Positions 6,669 to 14,939 of a stretch of DNA of 64,000 bases are shown piece by piece (positions within the stretch are counted from its first letter, which is position 1; each line of letters begins with the position of its first letter). Made by a program: the position numbers and the translations under genes. The notes under the pieces are model-generated. The model was not told where the DNA came from. It saw only the letters and a program-made list of their open reading frames with translations, and did not search any database. The DNA comes from Aestuariimicrobium sp. p3-SID1156 (GTDB lineage: Bacteria > Actinomycetota > Actinomycetes > Propionibacteriales > Propionibacteriaceae), in NCBI RefSeq assembly GCF_025144225.1, contig NZ_JALXXB010000006.1, forward strand, positions 1 to 64,000, given 5' to 3'.

Positions 6669-9236
6669 TCAGCGGATGATCCGGCCGGTGGCCGTGGAAT
6701 CCTTGACCAACGAGTCACGCACCCCGGTCAGGATGATGCTGCCCCGTACCGAGGAGCCGGTGATCACGACGGCATCGGCACCGCTGGCATTGACCTCTCC
6801 ACGGACGCCGCTGTTCTCCAGGAACAGTTGCCCCCCGGCGAGGACCGTGATCCCACCGCGCACAGCAGCGTCCCGAACACACACCACCTCACCGGAGCGG
6901 ACGACGATTCCCTTGGCAGAGCCAGTGATGGTGCGGGTGCAGGCCTGTTCCGCGGTGGTCCAGGTCTTCCGCAGGATGCCCCTGGTGAGCGGCCTCTCGA
7001 CCTCCACCGCTCCCGCGCCGAGGGATGCCGCCAGGGGCACGGTGTGGGTGTAGCTCACCCTTCCCTGGGCGTCCGCGACCACATTCGCCAGCAGGTCTCC
7101 GCTGGGACGCAGGCGCAGGGTGACCGGCTCGTTCGCCCCAAGACCCTCGACCTTGATCGTGGTCGAGGCTCCCAGCCTCACGGTGGGTTCCACGGTGAGG
7201 GTGGCAGCCACGGGTGCATGGGTGGTCCACTGCCACGCCCTGATGTCCCGCAGGGCGTAGTTCACGCCGGAGTTGGTCGTGAAGGCCACCGAGACGGGTC
7301 GGAACACCCGAGTGCGTTCCAGGGTGAGGGGGTCGACCTCGTAGGCCGCTCCCTGGGCGGTCACCATGAGCTTGTCGGTCTGGGGGTCAGTCCACAGGTG
7401 TGAACCCACCCAGACGTACTCGACCGTGTTCCACGGGAAGGGCTCGTAGGTGCGGGTGGCGAGCAGCGCGCCGGTCGCCGGGTCGAGCTTGTGGACGCTG
7501 GTGGGTCCGGCGGTCCACAGGTTTCCGGCCTTGTCGAAGGCCAGCTCGCCCAGGGCACCCTCGCCCTGCTTCGGGTTGATCATCCAGAGCATCGTGCGCT
7601 TCTCGATGTCGTAGGCGAAGACATGGGAGTTCATGTCCGTCGGGCGGGGGGCACCGGATCCGCCGAAGGCCGAGGTGGTTCCGTAGAGGATTCCGTCTCG
7701 GTGGACCAGGCCCACCACCGACTGCCCCCCTGCGACCTTGACCGTCCAGTTCTCACCGGTGCGCGGGTCGACCAGGGCAAGGAGGCCGCCCGTCGCTCCG
7801 TTGTGCGGAACCGTACCCACGGCGAGGTAGCGGCCCGCGGAGGCCATCGCCCAGATGCGCGACTGGCCCTGGTCATAGAGGTTGAGGACCACCTTGGGGT
7901 TCTGGCCCGCGACCGTGGGCTGGTCGGGGCGGTACTGCCAGACCTCCGCACGGGGATAGCCGCCGGCGTAGACGGCCCCGTCGTGGCTCGTCATCGATTC
8001 GGCCTGCGGGATGCGGTAGATGAACTCGGTGGCATTGGTGCGCGGGTCATAACTCGCCAGACCGCCACCCAGGTAGGAACCGAAATAGATCCTGCCGTCG
8101 GGCCCCTCGGTGGCGGAGCGGAGATTCGCGGGAGCACCCGGGACGTCGGACATGTAGGAATCGCCCTTGCCGGTGGTGGGGTTCCACCGCCAGACAGCGC
8201 CGGTGTGCTTGGCGCCCACCAGTGTCATGCCCGGCCAGGCCGGATCCTGGAGGTCCAGCCAGCCGAAAGCGCGCATGTCGCCCATTCCACTGAACGAGGT
8301 GGCTTCCCAGGCCCGCTGCTCCAGGTCGTAGCGATGCAGCGTGTTGTTGCGGACGAAGTAGATGTAGCGGCCGTCGGGGGATGTTTCGGACACCCGAAGC
8401 CCAGCGGCATTGTCGATGGACTCGATCCACTTCCCGGCCTTGACGTCGTAGACGTGCAGCGGCATCGGGGAGCCACTGGTGCTGGCGCGCATGAAGAGCA
8501 GCTCACCGCGCAGGTCCAGGTCCATCACATAGTTCTGGCCCTGCACGTCGGGCAACGGGATGTTCGTGCGGGCCCCTGTGGCGATGTCGATCTCGGTCAG
8601 CTGGGGGGTGGGCCCCGAACCGACCCAGATGCGTCCAAGACCAGCGGCAATCCCGCGCTGGATGATCGGCCGGTCATTGTCGCCCCAGGTGCCGTAGTCG
8701 CGCTTGGCACCGGTGGCCGGGTCGTAGCTGACGACGTGCCCGCCGAACTGGCCCGTGCCGGAGTAGATGACGCCATTCTCGTCCTGGGTGGTCGACCAGA
8801 TGAAGGTCTCCCCGGGCGCCATCTCGCCCAGGTCCTCCAGCGCGGTGGCGCCGGGGACGTAGCGGAACAGGCGGCCCTCACCGTAGCTGCCGATGTAGAT
8901 GTCCCCACTCTTGTGGCGAGTCAGAGTCCAGGACCCCTGGGCGGTGGGCACCGGCATGGAGACCAGCACCTCCCCCGTCCTGGCATGGGTGCCCGCAAAG
9001 ATCGCCGGGTTGCCTGACGACATCCAGTAGATCGTTGGTTCGCCGTTGGGGCCGGTGCCGGTCACGGACCCGGGCGCCGTGACGGAGGTGAGCGGAAGGG
9101 ACGGAAGCTGCGTCACCGTGGTGGCAGCGTGGGCTGTGAGGGGGGCTGCGACACTCGCCAACCCGACCAGTACAGCCATCAGAAGGGCCAACGGATGGGG
9201 CCCGGTGCGCGTCGATGCGCCAACAGTGGTTGCCAT
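6669..9236 (-). CDS. secreted beta-propeller protein with C-terminal beta-helix-like tail
   Basis: Exported protein of 855 aa. A signal peptide is clear: TRTGPHPLALLMAVLVGLAS, then cleavage expected at AHA|ATT near residue 37. The body is a series of blade-like repeats ending in short GxIYxGSY or GxxYFG-type strands (IYIGSYGEGRLF, IYFGSYLGGGLASYDP, VYAGGYPRAEVWQY), as in PQQ/SMP-30-like or oligosaccharide-lyase propellers. The last 80 residues (from ACTRTITGS) form short repeating strands (VRGGI, VRGEV, VRGSI) like a right-handed beta-helix. No LPxTG anchor or lipobox is seen. ATG 9236 was preferred to a 34-codon upstream extension because a TTGACA/TATACT promoter ends 5 nt before it. A surface or secreted carbohydrate-binding or -cleaving protein feeding the neighbouring pathway is inferred. 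Confidence 0.75.
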   Translation of the reverse strand: MATTVGASTRTGPHPLALLMAVLVGLASVAAPLTAHAATTVTQLPSLPLTSVTAPGSVTGTGPNGEPTIYWMSSGNPAIFAGTHARTGEVLVSMPVPTAQGSWTLTRHKSGDIYIGSYGEGRLFRYVPGATALEDLGEMAPGETFIWSTTQDENGVIYSGTGQFGGHVVSYDPATGAKRDYGTWGDNDRPIIQRGIAAGLGRIWVGSGPTPQLTEIDIATGARTNIPLPDVQGQNYVMDLDLRGELLFMRASTSGSPMPLHVYDVKAGKWIESIDNAAGLRVSETSPDGRYIYFVRNNTLHRYDLEQRAWEATSFSGMGDMRAFGWLDLQDPAWPGMTLVGAKHTGAVWRWNPTTGKGDSYMSDVPGAPANLRSATEGPDGRIYFGSYLGGGLASYDPRTNATEFIYRIPQAESMTSHDGAVYAGGYPRAEVWQYRPDQPTVAGQNPKVVLNLYDQGQSRIWAMASAGRYLAVGTVPHNGATGGLLALVDPRTGENWTVKVAGGQSVVGLVHRDGILYGTTSAFGGSGAPRPTDMNSHVFAYDIEKRTMLWMINPKQGEGALGELAFDKAGNLWTAGPTSVHKLDPATGALLATRTYEPFPWNTVEYVWVGSHLWTDPQTDKLMVTAQGAAYEVDPLTLERTRVFRPVSVAFTTNSGVNYALRDIRAWQWTTHAPVAATLTVEPTVRLGASTTIKVEGLGANEPVTLRLRPSGDLLANVVADAQGRVSYTHTVPLAASLGAGAVEVERPLTRGILRKTWTTAEQACTRTITGSAKGIVVRSGEVVCVRDAAVRGGITVLAGGQLFLENSGVRGEVNASGADAVVITGSSVRGSIILTGVRDSLVKDSTATGRIIR

Positions 9237-9272
9237 GACGAAGTATAAGAATACGTTTACTATGCCTGTCAA
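9237..9272 (-). promoter_or_regulatory. near-consensus promoter with operator-like spacer for the propeller gene
   Basis: On the minus strand, TTGACA (9267-9272, perfect -35) and TATACT (9242-9247, 5/6 for -10) are separated by 19 bp and end 5 nt before ATG 9236, so the mRNA is probably leaderless. The spacer holds GTAAACGTATTC, an imperfect palindrome centred on CG like LacI-family operators. It lies directly after the stop of the upstream gene. Confidence 0.7.
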
Positions 9273-9280
9273 GAGGTCTT

Positions 9281-10018
9281 TCAAGGGGTGGGCAGGTCGA
9301 ACAGGCTGATCGCATTGACACGCATGACCGCGTCCCATTCCCCCGGGGTGAGCCCAGCAGCCTGCACCGCGCCGAGGGTGACCGACGGGTCGATCAGCGT
9401 GGCGTCGGTGCCGAACACCAGCCGGTCATGACCGATCTGGTCGAGCACCCACCGGAGGCGGCTGGCCTCGGGCTGCGACCAGCACGGTTCGAACCAGATC
9501 CGGTCACTGATCTCGCGCGCTTCGGGGATGCGACGCCAGGCTCCCGCACCCATGTGGCCGGCGATGAGGCGGCTGCCGGGGACGCGGGCGGCCAGCGCTG
9601 CCAGGTCGAGCAGGTCCTCACCCCAGGTGTGCACCAGAACCGGCAACCCGAACTCGGTTGCCAGCTCCACGGCTGCCTGCATGGGGGCAGAACTGATCGG
9701 CGTGGCCGAGTAGTGGGTGTGGATCTTCACCCCAACCCACTGCGGGCGGGACAGTCGCTGCAGGTCCTCGCGCGCAGCGCCGAGTTCGCGGGGGTCGACG
9801 GTGACCAGGCCGAACAGGCGCGGATCAGCACCATCGGCGGACAACACCTGGTCGAGGGACCGATTCCCGGCCGGGGCGTCATAGGTGATCGCCTCGATCG
9901 CGCTGACCAGCTGCCAGCCGATGTCGAAGCGATCCATGAGCTTGGAATTGAGCGCCACGGAACCGGTCTCCATGGAGAAGAACCACGGGCCCCAGTGGGC
10001 GTGGGCGTCGACGATCAT
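9281..10018 (-). CDS. metal-dependent amidohydrolase (PF04909-like), partner of the degenerate paralogue upstream
   Basis: TIM-barrel amidohydrolase of 245 aa with all ligands: DAHAH (H6, H8), GVKIH (H100), PVLVH (H130), AGHMG (H155) and FGTD (D205). Ligand spacing matches the homologue at 2552-3322 almost residue for residue, so the two enzymes probably do related chemistry. ATG 10018 overlaps the stop of the upstream degenerate paralogue (ATGA). Only 44 bp separate its stop from the propeller gene, and that gap contains a full promoter, so the propeller can be expressed separately. Cytoplasmic; substrate unknown. A lactonase or decarboxylase role is inferred from family and context. Confidence 0.85.
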   Translation of the reverse strand: MIVDAHAHWGPWFFSMETGSVALNSKLMDRFDIGWQLVSAIEAITYDAPAGNRSLDQVLSADGADPRLFGLVTVDPRELGAAREDLQRLSRPQWVGVKIHTHYSATPISSAPMQAAVELATEFGLPVLVHTWGEDLLDLAALAARVPGSRLIAGHMGAGAWRRIPEAREISDRIWFEPCWSQPEASRLRWVLDQIGHDRLVFGTDATLIDPSVTLGAVQAAGLTPGEWDAVMRVNAISLFDLPTP

Positions 10019-10755
10019 GACAGGTCTGCTTCCTGGTCGAGCCCCAGCAGCCGACGCAGGTTGCCGGCGGCCACAGCCGCACGGTCGGCCGGGCAGAGAG
10101 TGCTCGTCCTGAGTCGGGCCAGTGCCGAGGCGCCCTCGTGGAGACCGGCCCGGGAACCGAACACCAGACGCTCGACACCGAGTTCATCGCGGACGATCTC
10201 CAGCGAGTCGGGACCGTTCAGCAGGCGCGTGGAGGTGTGGAAACCGGGCTCCTCGCTGAACAGGGCGACCAGATCGCCCAGGTGGTAGAAGTGCGCGTCC
10301 AGGAACACCACAGCGGCGCCACGCCCCGCGAGAGCCGGCCCCCATCGGCGCAGGTCGCCTTCGCAGAGGATGACCATCTCGCGCTCCACGCATTCGGTGA
10401 TGATCGCCCTGAACCCGGGGTGGGTCGGTTGGCAGTCCTGGTGTTCCGGGGCGAGCCGGACGACGCTGCCTGGCGGTGTTTGCCGCAGGATCGCTCGGGT
10501 TCCGAGCCAATCCCGCGTCTCGAGCGTGACGGCAGGGACGATGCCTGGAATCCGACGTTGGAGTTCTTCTGCCACCCGACGAGCCTCATCGTTCCCGCTG
10601 GCGGCGTCGAAGTGGACCGCCCGCAGGCTGCCCAGGATGCCGCCCCGGACGCCCGCGCCAGACGCCCATTCCGCCAGCTCCTCCGGCGTCACCCGCACGG
10701 CAGTGGAGGGTTCCCGACCGACCAGGAGGTCGACGTCCCAGCACTCCTCGGTCAT
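10015..10755 (-). CDS. amidohydrolase-fold protein lacking metal ligands (probable pseudoenzyme)
   Basis: Protein of 246 aa, the same size as the intact amidohydrolase encoded after it and alignable in its C-terminal part (VERLVFGSRAGL... AAGNLRRLLGL). The N-terminal HxH site reads DVDLLVG, the GVKxH site VVRLAP, the PVLVH site MVILCEG, and the terminal Asp is Arg (FGSR). No metal site remains. It overlaps the aminotransferase gene upstream and the intact amidohydrolase downstream by ATGA junctions, so the three proteins are made in a coupled way. I infer a non-catalytic subunit of a heteromer, as with the pair at 1788-3322. A wholly different function cannot be excluded. Confidence 0.7.
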   Translation of the reverse strand: MTEECWDVDLLVGREPSTAVRVTPEELAEWASGAGVRGGILGSLRAVHFDAASGNDEARRVAEELQRRIPGIVPAVTLETRDWLGTRAILRQTPPGSVVRLAPEHQDCQPTHPGFRAIITECVEREMVILCEGDLRRWGPALAGRGAAVVFLDAHFYHLGDLVALFSEEPGFHTSTRLLNGPDSLEIVRDELGVERLVFGSRAGLHEGASALARLRTSTLCPADRAAVAAGNLRRLLGLDQEADLS

Positions 10756-11939
10756 CGTTCATCCTCGGCGATCGCCTCACGGACGGCCTCGGCCACCGCG
10801 TCCACCTCGGCGTCGGTCAGGTGTTCATGGAGCCAGAAGACGATCACGCGGGAGAGGGCATCGCGGGTGACCGGGAGGTCGACGTCGCCGTAGTCGAAGT
10901 CGGGGCGGGCGAGGGTGAAGGGGTACTGCGAGTCGCCGAAGGTCTGGCGGTCCTGCGTGGCCACCAGGCATTCAAAGATGGGGGCGCCGATGTAACCGGG
11001 GGTCACCGGTATCCCTCGCTCGGTGAGACGGGCGGCGATCGGGTCGCGGCGATCGGCTTCGACGAAGAAGGGGTAGCACCAGTAGGAGGCCTCCCCCGCG
11101 GGCGGCGATACCCACGGGGAGAATCCGGGGACCGTGGAGAGGGCTGCGTCCAGTCGCCCGGCCAGCTCGCGCCGTCGCGCCACGACGGCCTCGAGGGTGT
11201 CGAGCTGCGGGAGCGCGACGGCGGACTGCAGCTCGGTGATGCGGTAGTTGAGGCCCAGCATTGGGTAGGAGCGTTTCGCGGTGGCGCTGCGGTCCCATCC
11301 CTTGTCGCGGAAGAGCCGCAGTCGTTGGGCGAGGTCGGGGTCGTCGGTGATGCAGACGCCCCCGTCCCCGCTGGTCAGGTGCTTGCTCTGCTGCATGCTG
11401 AACATGCCGATGTCACCGAAGGTGCCGACATGACGACTTCCCAGGCGAGTGGCATGCGCCTGGCTGCAGTCCTCCAGCACCCGGAGGCCGTGCTCGTCGG
11501 CGAGACGTCGAATGCCTGCAGAGTCCGAAACTCCCCCGAACAGGTGGATGATCATGATGGCGCCGGTGCGCTCGGTGATCGCGGGGCGTATCGTCTCGGG
11601 CGTCATCGCGAGGTGCTCGTCGAGGTCGCAGAAGGTCGGGATCAGCCCTTCGTAGAGCAGCGGGGTGATCGAGCCGGCATCGGTGATCGGGCCGACGATG
11701 ACCTCGGTGCCGGGCTCGAGGCCGAGGGCCGCCACGGCCGAGTGGATGGCGGCCGTCCCCGATGATGCTGACACTGCGTGCTCGGCTCCGTAGAACTGCG
11801 CGAAGCGGCGCTCGAGCTCGGAGGTGAACGGTCCGTCCACCGACGACAGGCGTCCGCTTGCCAGCGCTTGCTGGCAGTTGGCCAGGGCCTCGGGGCCGAA
11901 GGGCTGGCGAGGAGTGAGAGGAATGATGGTTCGTGACAC
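10752..11939 (-). CDS. DegT/DnrJ/EryC1/StrS-family PLP aminotransferase (second copy)
   Basis: PLP-dependent aminotransferase of 395 aa, first gene of the minus-strand locus. LEDCSQAHAT (D157) and MQQSKHLTSGDGG (K186, Schiff base) are intact; the C-terminal part has the usual cap with HEHLTDAEVD. Such enzymes act on keto-sugars or keto-cyclitols. It is only a distant paralogue of the enzyme at 3319-4539. The start GTG 11939 follows AAGGAA by 7 nt (AAGGAACAACGAC). The gene is coupled by ATGA to the degenerate amidohydrolase. A promoter with a LacI-type operator-like site lies about 45 bp upstream. Confidence 0.9.
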   Translation of the reverse strand: MSRTIIPLTPRQPFGPEALANCQQALASGRLSSVDGPFTSELERRFAQFYGAEHAVSASSGTAAIHSAVAALGLEPGTEVIVGPITDAGSITPLLYEGLIPTFCDLDEHLAMTPETIRPAITERTGAIMIIHLFGGVSDSAGIRRLADEHGLRVLEDCSQAHATRLGSRHVGTFGDIGMFSMQQSKHLTSGDGGVCITDDPDLAQRLRLFRDKGWDRSATAKRSYPMLGLNYRITELQSAVALPQLDTLEAVVARRRELAGRLDAALSTVPGFSPWVSPPAGEASYWCYPFFVEADRRDPIAARLTERGIPVTPGYIGAPIFECLVATQDRQTFGDSQYPFTLARPDFDYGDVDLPVTRDALSRVIVFWLHEHLTDAEVDAVAEAVREAIAEDER

Positions 11940-11981
11940 GTCGTTGTTCCTTCGTGAGCTTCGCAGGCGACCCGTTCCACC

Positions 11982-11997
11982 ACAGTAAACCGTTTCC
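11982..11997 (-). promoter_or_regulatory. putative -10 and LacI-type operator for the minus-strand locus
   Basis: TACTGT (minus strand, 11982-11987) is a TANNNT -10 candidate. It overlaps GTAAACCGTTTCC (plus strand, 11985-11997), an odd-centred palindrome of the GxAAACnGTTTxC form typical of LacI-family operators. The propeller promoter at 9237-9272 carries the related GTAAACGTATTC, suggesting one regulator for both. Confidence 0.45.
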
Positions 11998-12063
11998 GAA
12001 CCCTCTGCGGGAGAGGTCGAGGGCTCAATCGGCTGGAGCGGTGCACGAGGCCCAAGGCAGGGG

Positions 12064-12096
12064 ATAGGCTGGCGAACGACACACTCAGCAAAGGAG
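12064..12096 (+). promoter_or_regulatory. promoter -10 and ribosome binding site of sucB
   Basis: TAGGCT at 12064-12069 is a good actinobacterial -10 hexamer; transcription would start near 12076. AAGGAG at 12091-12096 lies 10 nt before ATG 12107, so unlike many genes here this one has a leader and a Shine-Dalgarno. Confidence 0.55.
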
Positions 12097-12106
12097 CCTC
12101 CCCGTC

Positions 12107-13942
12107 ATGTCGACTGAAGTCACCCTGCCCGCCCTTGGCGAAAGCGTCACCGAAGGCACCGTCTCCCGCTGGCTGAAGGCCGTGGGTGACACCGTCGAGG
12201 CTGACGAGGCGCTGCTGGAGGTGTCGACCGACAAGGTTGACACCGAGATCCCCTCGCCCGTCGCCGGCACCCTGCTCGAGATCCGCGTCCAGGAGGACGA
12301 GACTGCCGAGGTCGGCGCCGTGCTCGCCATCATCGGTGAGGCCGGAGAGGCCGGTGCCGATGCCCAGCCTGAGGAGCAGGCTGACCAGCGCGCCGAGAAC
12401 GCCCCTTCCGAGGACAGCTCCCAGGACGCCGCCCAGCGGGCCACCGAGGAGAACAACCCCCAGGTCATTGACGCCGACGAGCCGGCCGGCACCGACGCCG
12501 CCCCCAAGGAGTCCTCCTCCGGCGGTGGCGCCGCCGAGGGCACCGAGGTCACCCTCCCCGCCCTGGGCGAGTCGGTCACCGAAGGCACCGTCTCCCGCTG
12601 GCTGAAGGCCGTGGGTGACACCGTCGAGGCTGACGAGGCGCTGCTGGAGGTGTCGACCGACAAGGTTGACACCGAGATCCCCTCGCCCGTCGCCGGCACC
12701 CTGCTCGAGATCCGCGTCCAGGAGGACGAGACCGCCGATGTCGGCGCCGTGCTCGCCATCATCGGTGACGCCAACGCCGCCCCGACGCAGGAGGCCCCGA
12801 CGCAGGAGGAACCCAAGCCCGAGCCAAAGCCGGAACCCAAGCCCGAGCCGAAGCCTGAGCCCAAGCCGGAGACCAAGCCGGAGCCCAAGCCCGAGCCGAA
12901 GCAGGCAGAGCCCGCCACGGAGCAGGCACCTGCCCCGACCCCGAAGGCGCCCGAGACCCGCCCGTCCGAGTCCGAGGAGCAGGTTCCCGCTGCACGTCGC
13001 GCCGCTGGCGACGACTCGGTGTACGTGACCCCGCTGGTGCGCAAGCTCGCTGCCGAGCACGACATCGACCTGTCGTCCCTGACAGGTACTGGCGTGGGTG
13101 GACGCATCCGCAAGCAGGACGTCCTCGCTGCTGCCGAGGAGAAGAAGAAGGCTGTCTCGGCGCCTGCTGCTCCCGCGGCTGCTGCCCCGACCCCCGCCGC
13201 CGCTGCGGCGTCCGACCAGTCCGGCAAGCGTGGCACCACCGAGAAGATGACCCGCCTGCGCGCCACCATCGCCAAGCGCATGGTGGAGTCGCTGCAGGTC
13301 TCGGCCCAGCTCACCGCGACCGTGGAGGTCGACCTGACCGCCATCTCGCACCTGCGCCGTGAGCACAAGGACGAGTTCAAGAAGCGCAACGGCGCTTCGC
13401 TGAGCTACCTGCCCTTCATCACCAAGGCCACCGTGGAGGCGCTGCGCCAGTTCCCGAAGGTCAACGCGACCATCGACACAGAGGCCGGCACCATCACCTA
13501 CTCCGATGCCGAGCACATCGGTATCGCGGTCGACACCGAGAAGGGCCTGCTGGTCCCGGTCATCAAGGATGCCGGTGACCTGAACATCACCGGTCTGGCC
13601 AAGAAGATCGGTGACCTGGCCGATCGCACCCGCAACAACAAGGTCACCCCGGATGACCTGTCCGGTGGCACCTTCACCATCACCAACTACGGGTCGGCCG
13701 GCACCCTGTTCGACACCCCGATCATCAACCAGCCCCAGGTCGCGATCCTGGGCACCGGCGCGCTGGTGAAGCGTCCGGTGGTGCTGGAGGACAAGTGGGG
13801 CGGGGAGACCATCGCAATCCGCGACATGATGTACCTGTCGCTGAGCTACGACCACCGCCTGGTCGACGGCGCGGACGCCGCCCGCTTCCTGCAGGCCGTC
13901 AAGGCCCGCCTGGAAGACGGCGACTTCGCCAGCGAACTCTGA
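12107..13942 (+). CDS. sucB: dihydrolipoamide acyltransferase, E2 of a 2-oxoacid dehydrogenase complex
   Basis: E2 core protein of 611 aa with two N-terminal lipoyl domains (about 1-78 and 144-221; lipoylated lysines in TDKVD at K43 and K186). Then come a KPEP-rich flexible linker (about 235-265), an E3-binding domain (about 305-343, [15 protein letters not shown]) and a catalytic domain with the HRLVDG motif (H about 583). It transfers the acyl group to CoA in the pyruvate or 2-oxoglutarate complex. In mycobacteria the SucB-like protein serves pyruvate dehydrogenase, so substrate assignment stays open. lipB and lipA follow, which supply its cofactor. The two lipoyl domains are encoded by DNA that is identical over 158 bp, which points to recent duplication or gene conversion. 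Confidence 0.95.
   Translation: MSTEVTLPALGESVTEGTVSRWLKAVGDTVEADEALLEVSTDKVDTEIPSPVAGTLLEIRVQEDETAEVGAVLAIIGEAGEAGADAQPEEQADQRAENAPSEDSSQDAAQRATEENNPQVIDADEPAGTDAAPKESSSGGGAAEGTEVTLPALGESVTEGTVSRWLKAVGDTVEADEALLEVSTDKVDTEIPSPVAGTLLEIRVQEDETADVGAVLAIIGDANAAPTQEAPTQEEPKPEPKPEPKPEPKPEPKPETKPEPKPEPKQAEPATEQAPAPTPKAPETRPSESEEQVPAARRAAGDDSVYVTPLVRKLAAEHDIDLSSLTGTGVGGRIRKQDVLAAAEEKKKAVSAPAAPAAAAPTPAAAAASDQSGKRGTTEKMTRLRATIAKRMVESLQVSAQLTATVEVDLTAISHLRREHKDEFKKRNGASLSYLPFITKATVEALRQFPKVNATIDTEAGTITYSDAEHIGIAVDTEKGLLVPVIKDAGDLNITGLAKKIGDLADRTRNNKVTPDDLSGGTFTITNYGSAGTLFDTPIINQPQVAILGTGALVKRPVVLEDKWGGETIAIRDMMYLSLSYDHRLVDGADAARFLQAVKARLEDGDFASEL
12146..12303 (+). repeat. 158-bp exact direct repeat, copy 1 (lipoyl domain 1)
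   Basis: Identical to 12575-12732 with an offset of 429 bp (143 codons), so the reading frame is kept. It encodes most of the first lipoyl domain, including the lipoylation lysine. Third codon positions are identical too, so protein-level selection alone does not explain it. Confidence 0.95.
12575..12732 (+). repeat. 158-bp exact direct repeat, copy 2 (lipoyl domain 2)
   Basis: Second copy of the repeat at 12146-12303. Beyond the repeat the copies stay very similar on both sides (for example GCCGAGGTCGG versus GCCGATGTCGG), marking the edges of a whole-domain duplication homogenised by recombination. Confidence 0.95.
12811..12903 (+). repeat. Lys-Pro-Glu-Pro repeat linker within sucB
   Basis: In-frame tandem repeat of a 12-nt unit encoding KPEP about eight times, with one KPET variant. 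It forms the extended charged hinge between lipoyl domain 2 and the E3-binding domain. Such repeats vary in number between strains. Confidence 0.85.
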
Positions 13943-13970
13943 GTTCGCAGTTCTGCTGAGTAGCTGAATC

Positions 13971-13998
13971 GGGGCCCGGTCCATGTGGACCGGGCCCC
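13971..13998 (+). terminator. terminator hairpin after sucB
   Basis: Perfect 12-bp stem GGGGCCCGGTCC / GGACCGGGCCCC with loop ATGT, 28 bp after the sucB stop. No T tract follows, as is common in high-GC actinobacteria. Confidence 0.8.
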
Positions 13999-14056
13999 CT
14001 GCTGTGCCCACCCAGGGCCGGGATCGTCGGCGTGGCCCGTGGCGTGACGCGCGGAG

Positions 14057-14069
14057 TAGGCTCATCCGG
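14057..14069 (+). promoter_or_regulatory. lipB -10 hexamer, leaderless start
   Basis: TAGGCT (14057-14062), then 7 nt, then GTG 14070. No Shine-Dalgarno is present, so the transcript probably begins at or next to the start codon. Confidence 0.65.
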
Positions 14070-14840
14070 GTGAGCGAGCAGAGCGTGCAGCACCCCGAGG
14101 GCCTCGAGTTCCAGTACCTGGGTTTCACCGAGGACCCGCCCAGGCTCTCCCCCTACCTGCCGACCTGGGACTACCAGCGCGAGGTACAGGCACGCGTCGC
14201 CTCGCATGAAACTCCTGACCAGGTGCTCTACGTCGAGCACGAGCCGGTGTACACGGCAGGACGCAAGACCGAACCGCATGAGCGTCCCTTCGACGGCACC
14301 CCGGTCGTCGACGTGGACCGCGGGGGCAAGATCACCTGGCATGGCCCCGGCCAGCTCGTCGGCTACCCCATCGTCCACCTCCCCGACCGGGTCGGGGTCG
14401 TGGACTACGTGCGTCGCGTCGAAGAGGCGATCATTCGCTATCTGGCCACGCTCGGCCTGCAGACCGGACGCGTCCGAGATCGCACCGGGGTCTGGCTGGC
14501 TGCAACTGGTCCGGAGGACCCGCGCGGCCCCCGCCCCGAGCGCAAGATTTGCGCCATCGGGATCCGGGTCAGCCGCCGCACCACGATCCACGGGTTCGCG
14601 TTGAACCTGTCCAACACCATCGGCGGCTTCGACAACATCGTGCCGTGCGGGATCAGTGACGCCGGCGTGACGTCGGTCGGCGCAGAACTCAGCGGACCGG
14701 GCGAGCTCCGGCGTCCCGGGCAGGAGGGCTGGGCACCGACCCTGGAGGAAGCCGGCCGCGCACTTGAACCCTTCCTCACCGAGATGCTGCGTTTCGAACC
14801 CTATGAATCGTCACCAGACCTCGAGGCCACTTCCCGCTGA
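14070..14840 (+). CDS. lipB: octanoyltransferase LipB
   Basis: Cytoplasmic enzyme that moves octanoyl from acyl carrier protein to lipoyl domains, the first step of lipoate synthesis. 256 aa. Family motifs are present: [16 protein letters not shown] near residues 85-100, [12 protein letters not shown] with the conserved lysine near 158, and VPCGI with the acyl-accepting cysteine near 193. GTG 14070 was chosen because a TAGGCT -10 sits 7 nt upstream; the frame is open further upstream but runs through the sucB terminator region. Downstream lipA completes the cofactor, and the preceding E2 gene encodes the acceptor. Confidence 0.95.
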   Translation: MSEQSVQHPEGLEFQYLGFTEDPPRLSPYLPTWDYQREVQARVASHETPDQVLYVEHEPVYTAGRKTEPHERPFDGTPVVDVDRGGKITWHGPGQLVGYPIVHLPDRVGVVDYVRRVEEAIIRYLATLGLQTGRVRDRTGVWLAATGPEDPRGPRPERKICAIGIRVSRRTTIHGFALNLSNTIGGFDNIVPCGISDAGVTSVGAELSGPGELRRPGQEGWAPTLEEAGRALEPFLTEMLRFEPYESSPDLEATSR

Positions 14841-14939
14841 CCACGTGGAGATGATCTGCCCGCCCGGGAGCGCTGCACATCCTCGTTGCGCGGACAAGCG
14901 GGCAGAGGCGGAGGGCAAGGAGCCCATGGCGGGAGGGGG

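Noticed and set aside
3319..11939. Recent duplication of the aminotransferase/amidohydrolase module.
   Set aside because: The two aminotransferases and the amidohydrolases differ throughout their length and the gene order differs (AH-AH-AT versus AT-AH-AH), so a recent copy event is excluded; a shared ancient origin remains possible.
11642..14128. Very long minus-strand open frame covering sucB.
   Set aside because: It is antisense to a certain gene and rich in low-complexity Gly/Leu/Arg runs caused by the KPEP and lipoyl repeats. Part of its C-terminus is the shifted frame of the aminotransferase gene. Such open antisense frames are normal at this GC content.
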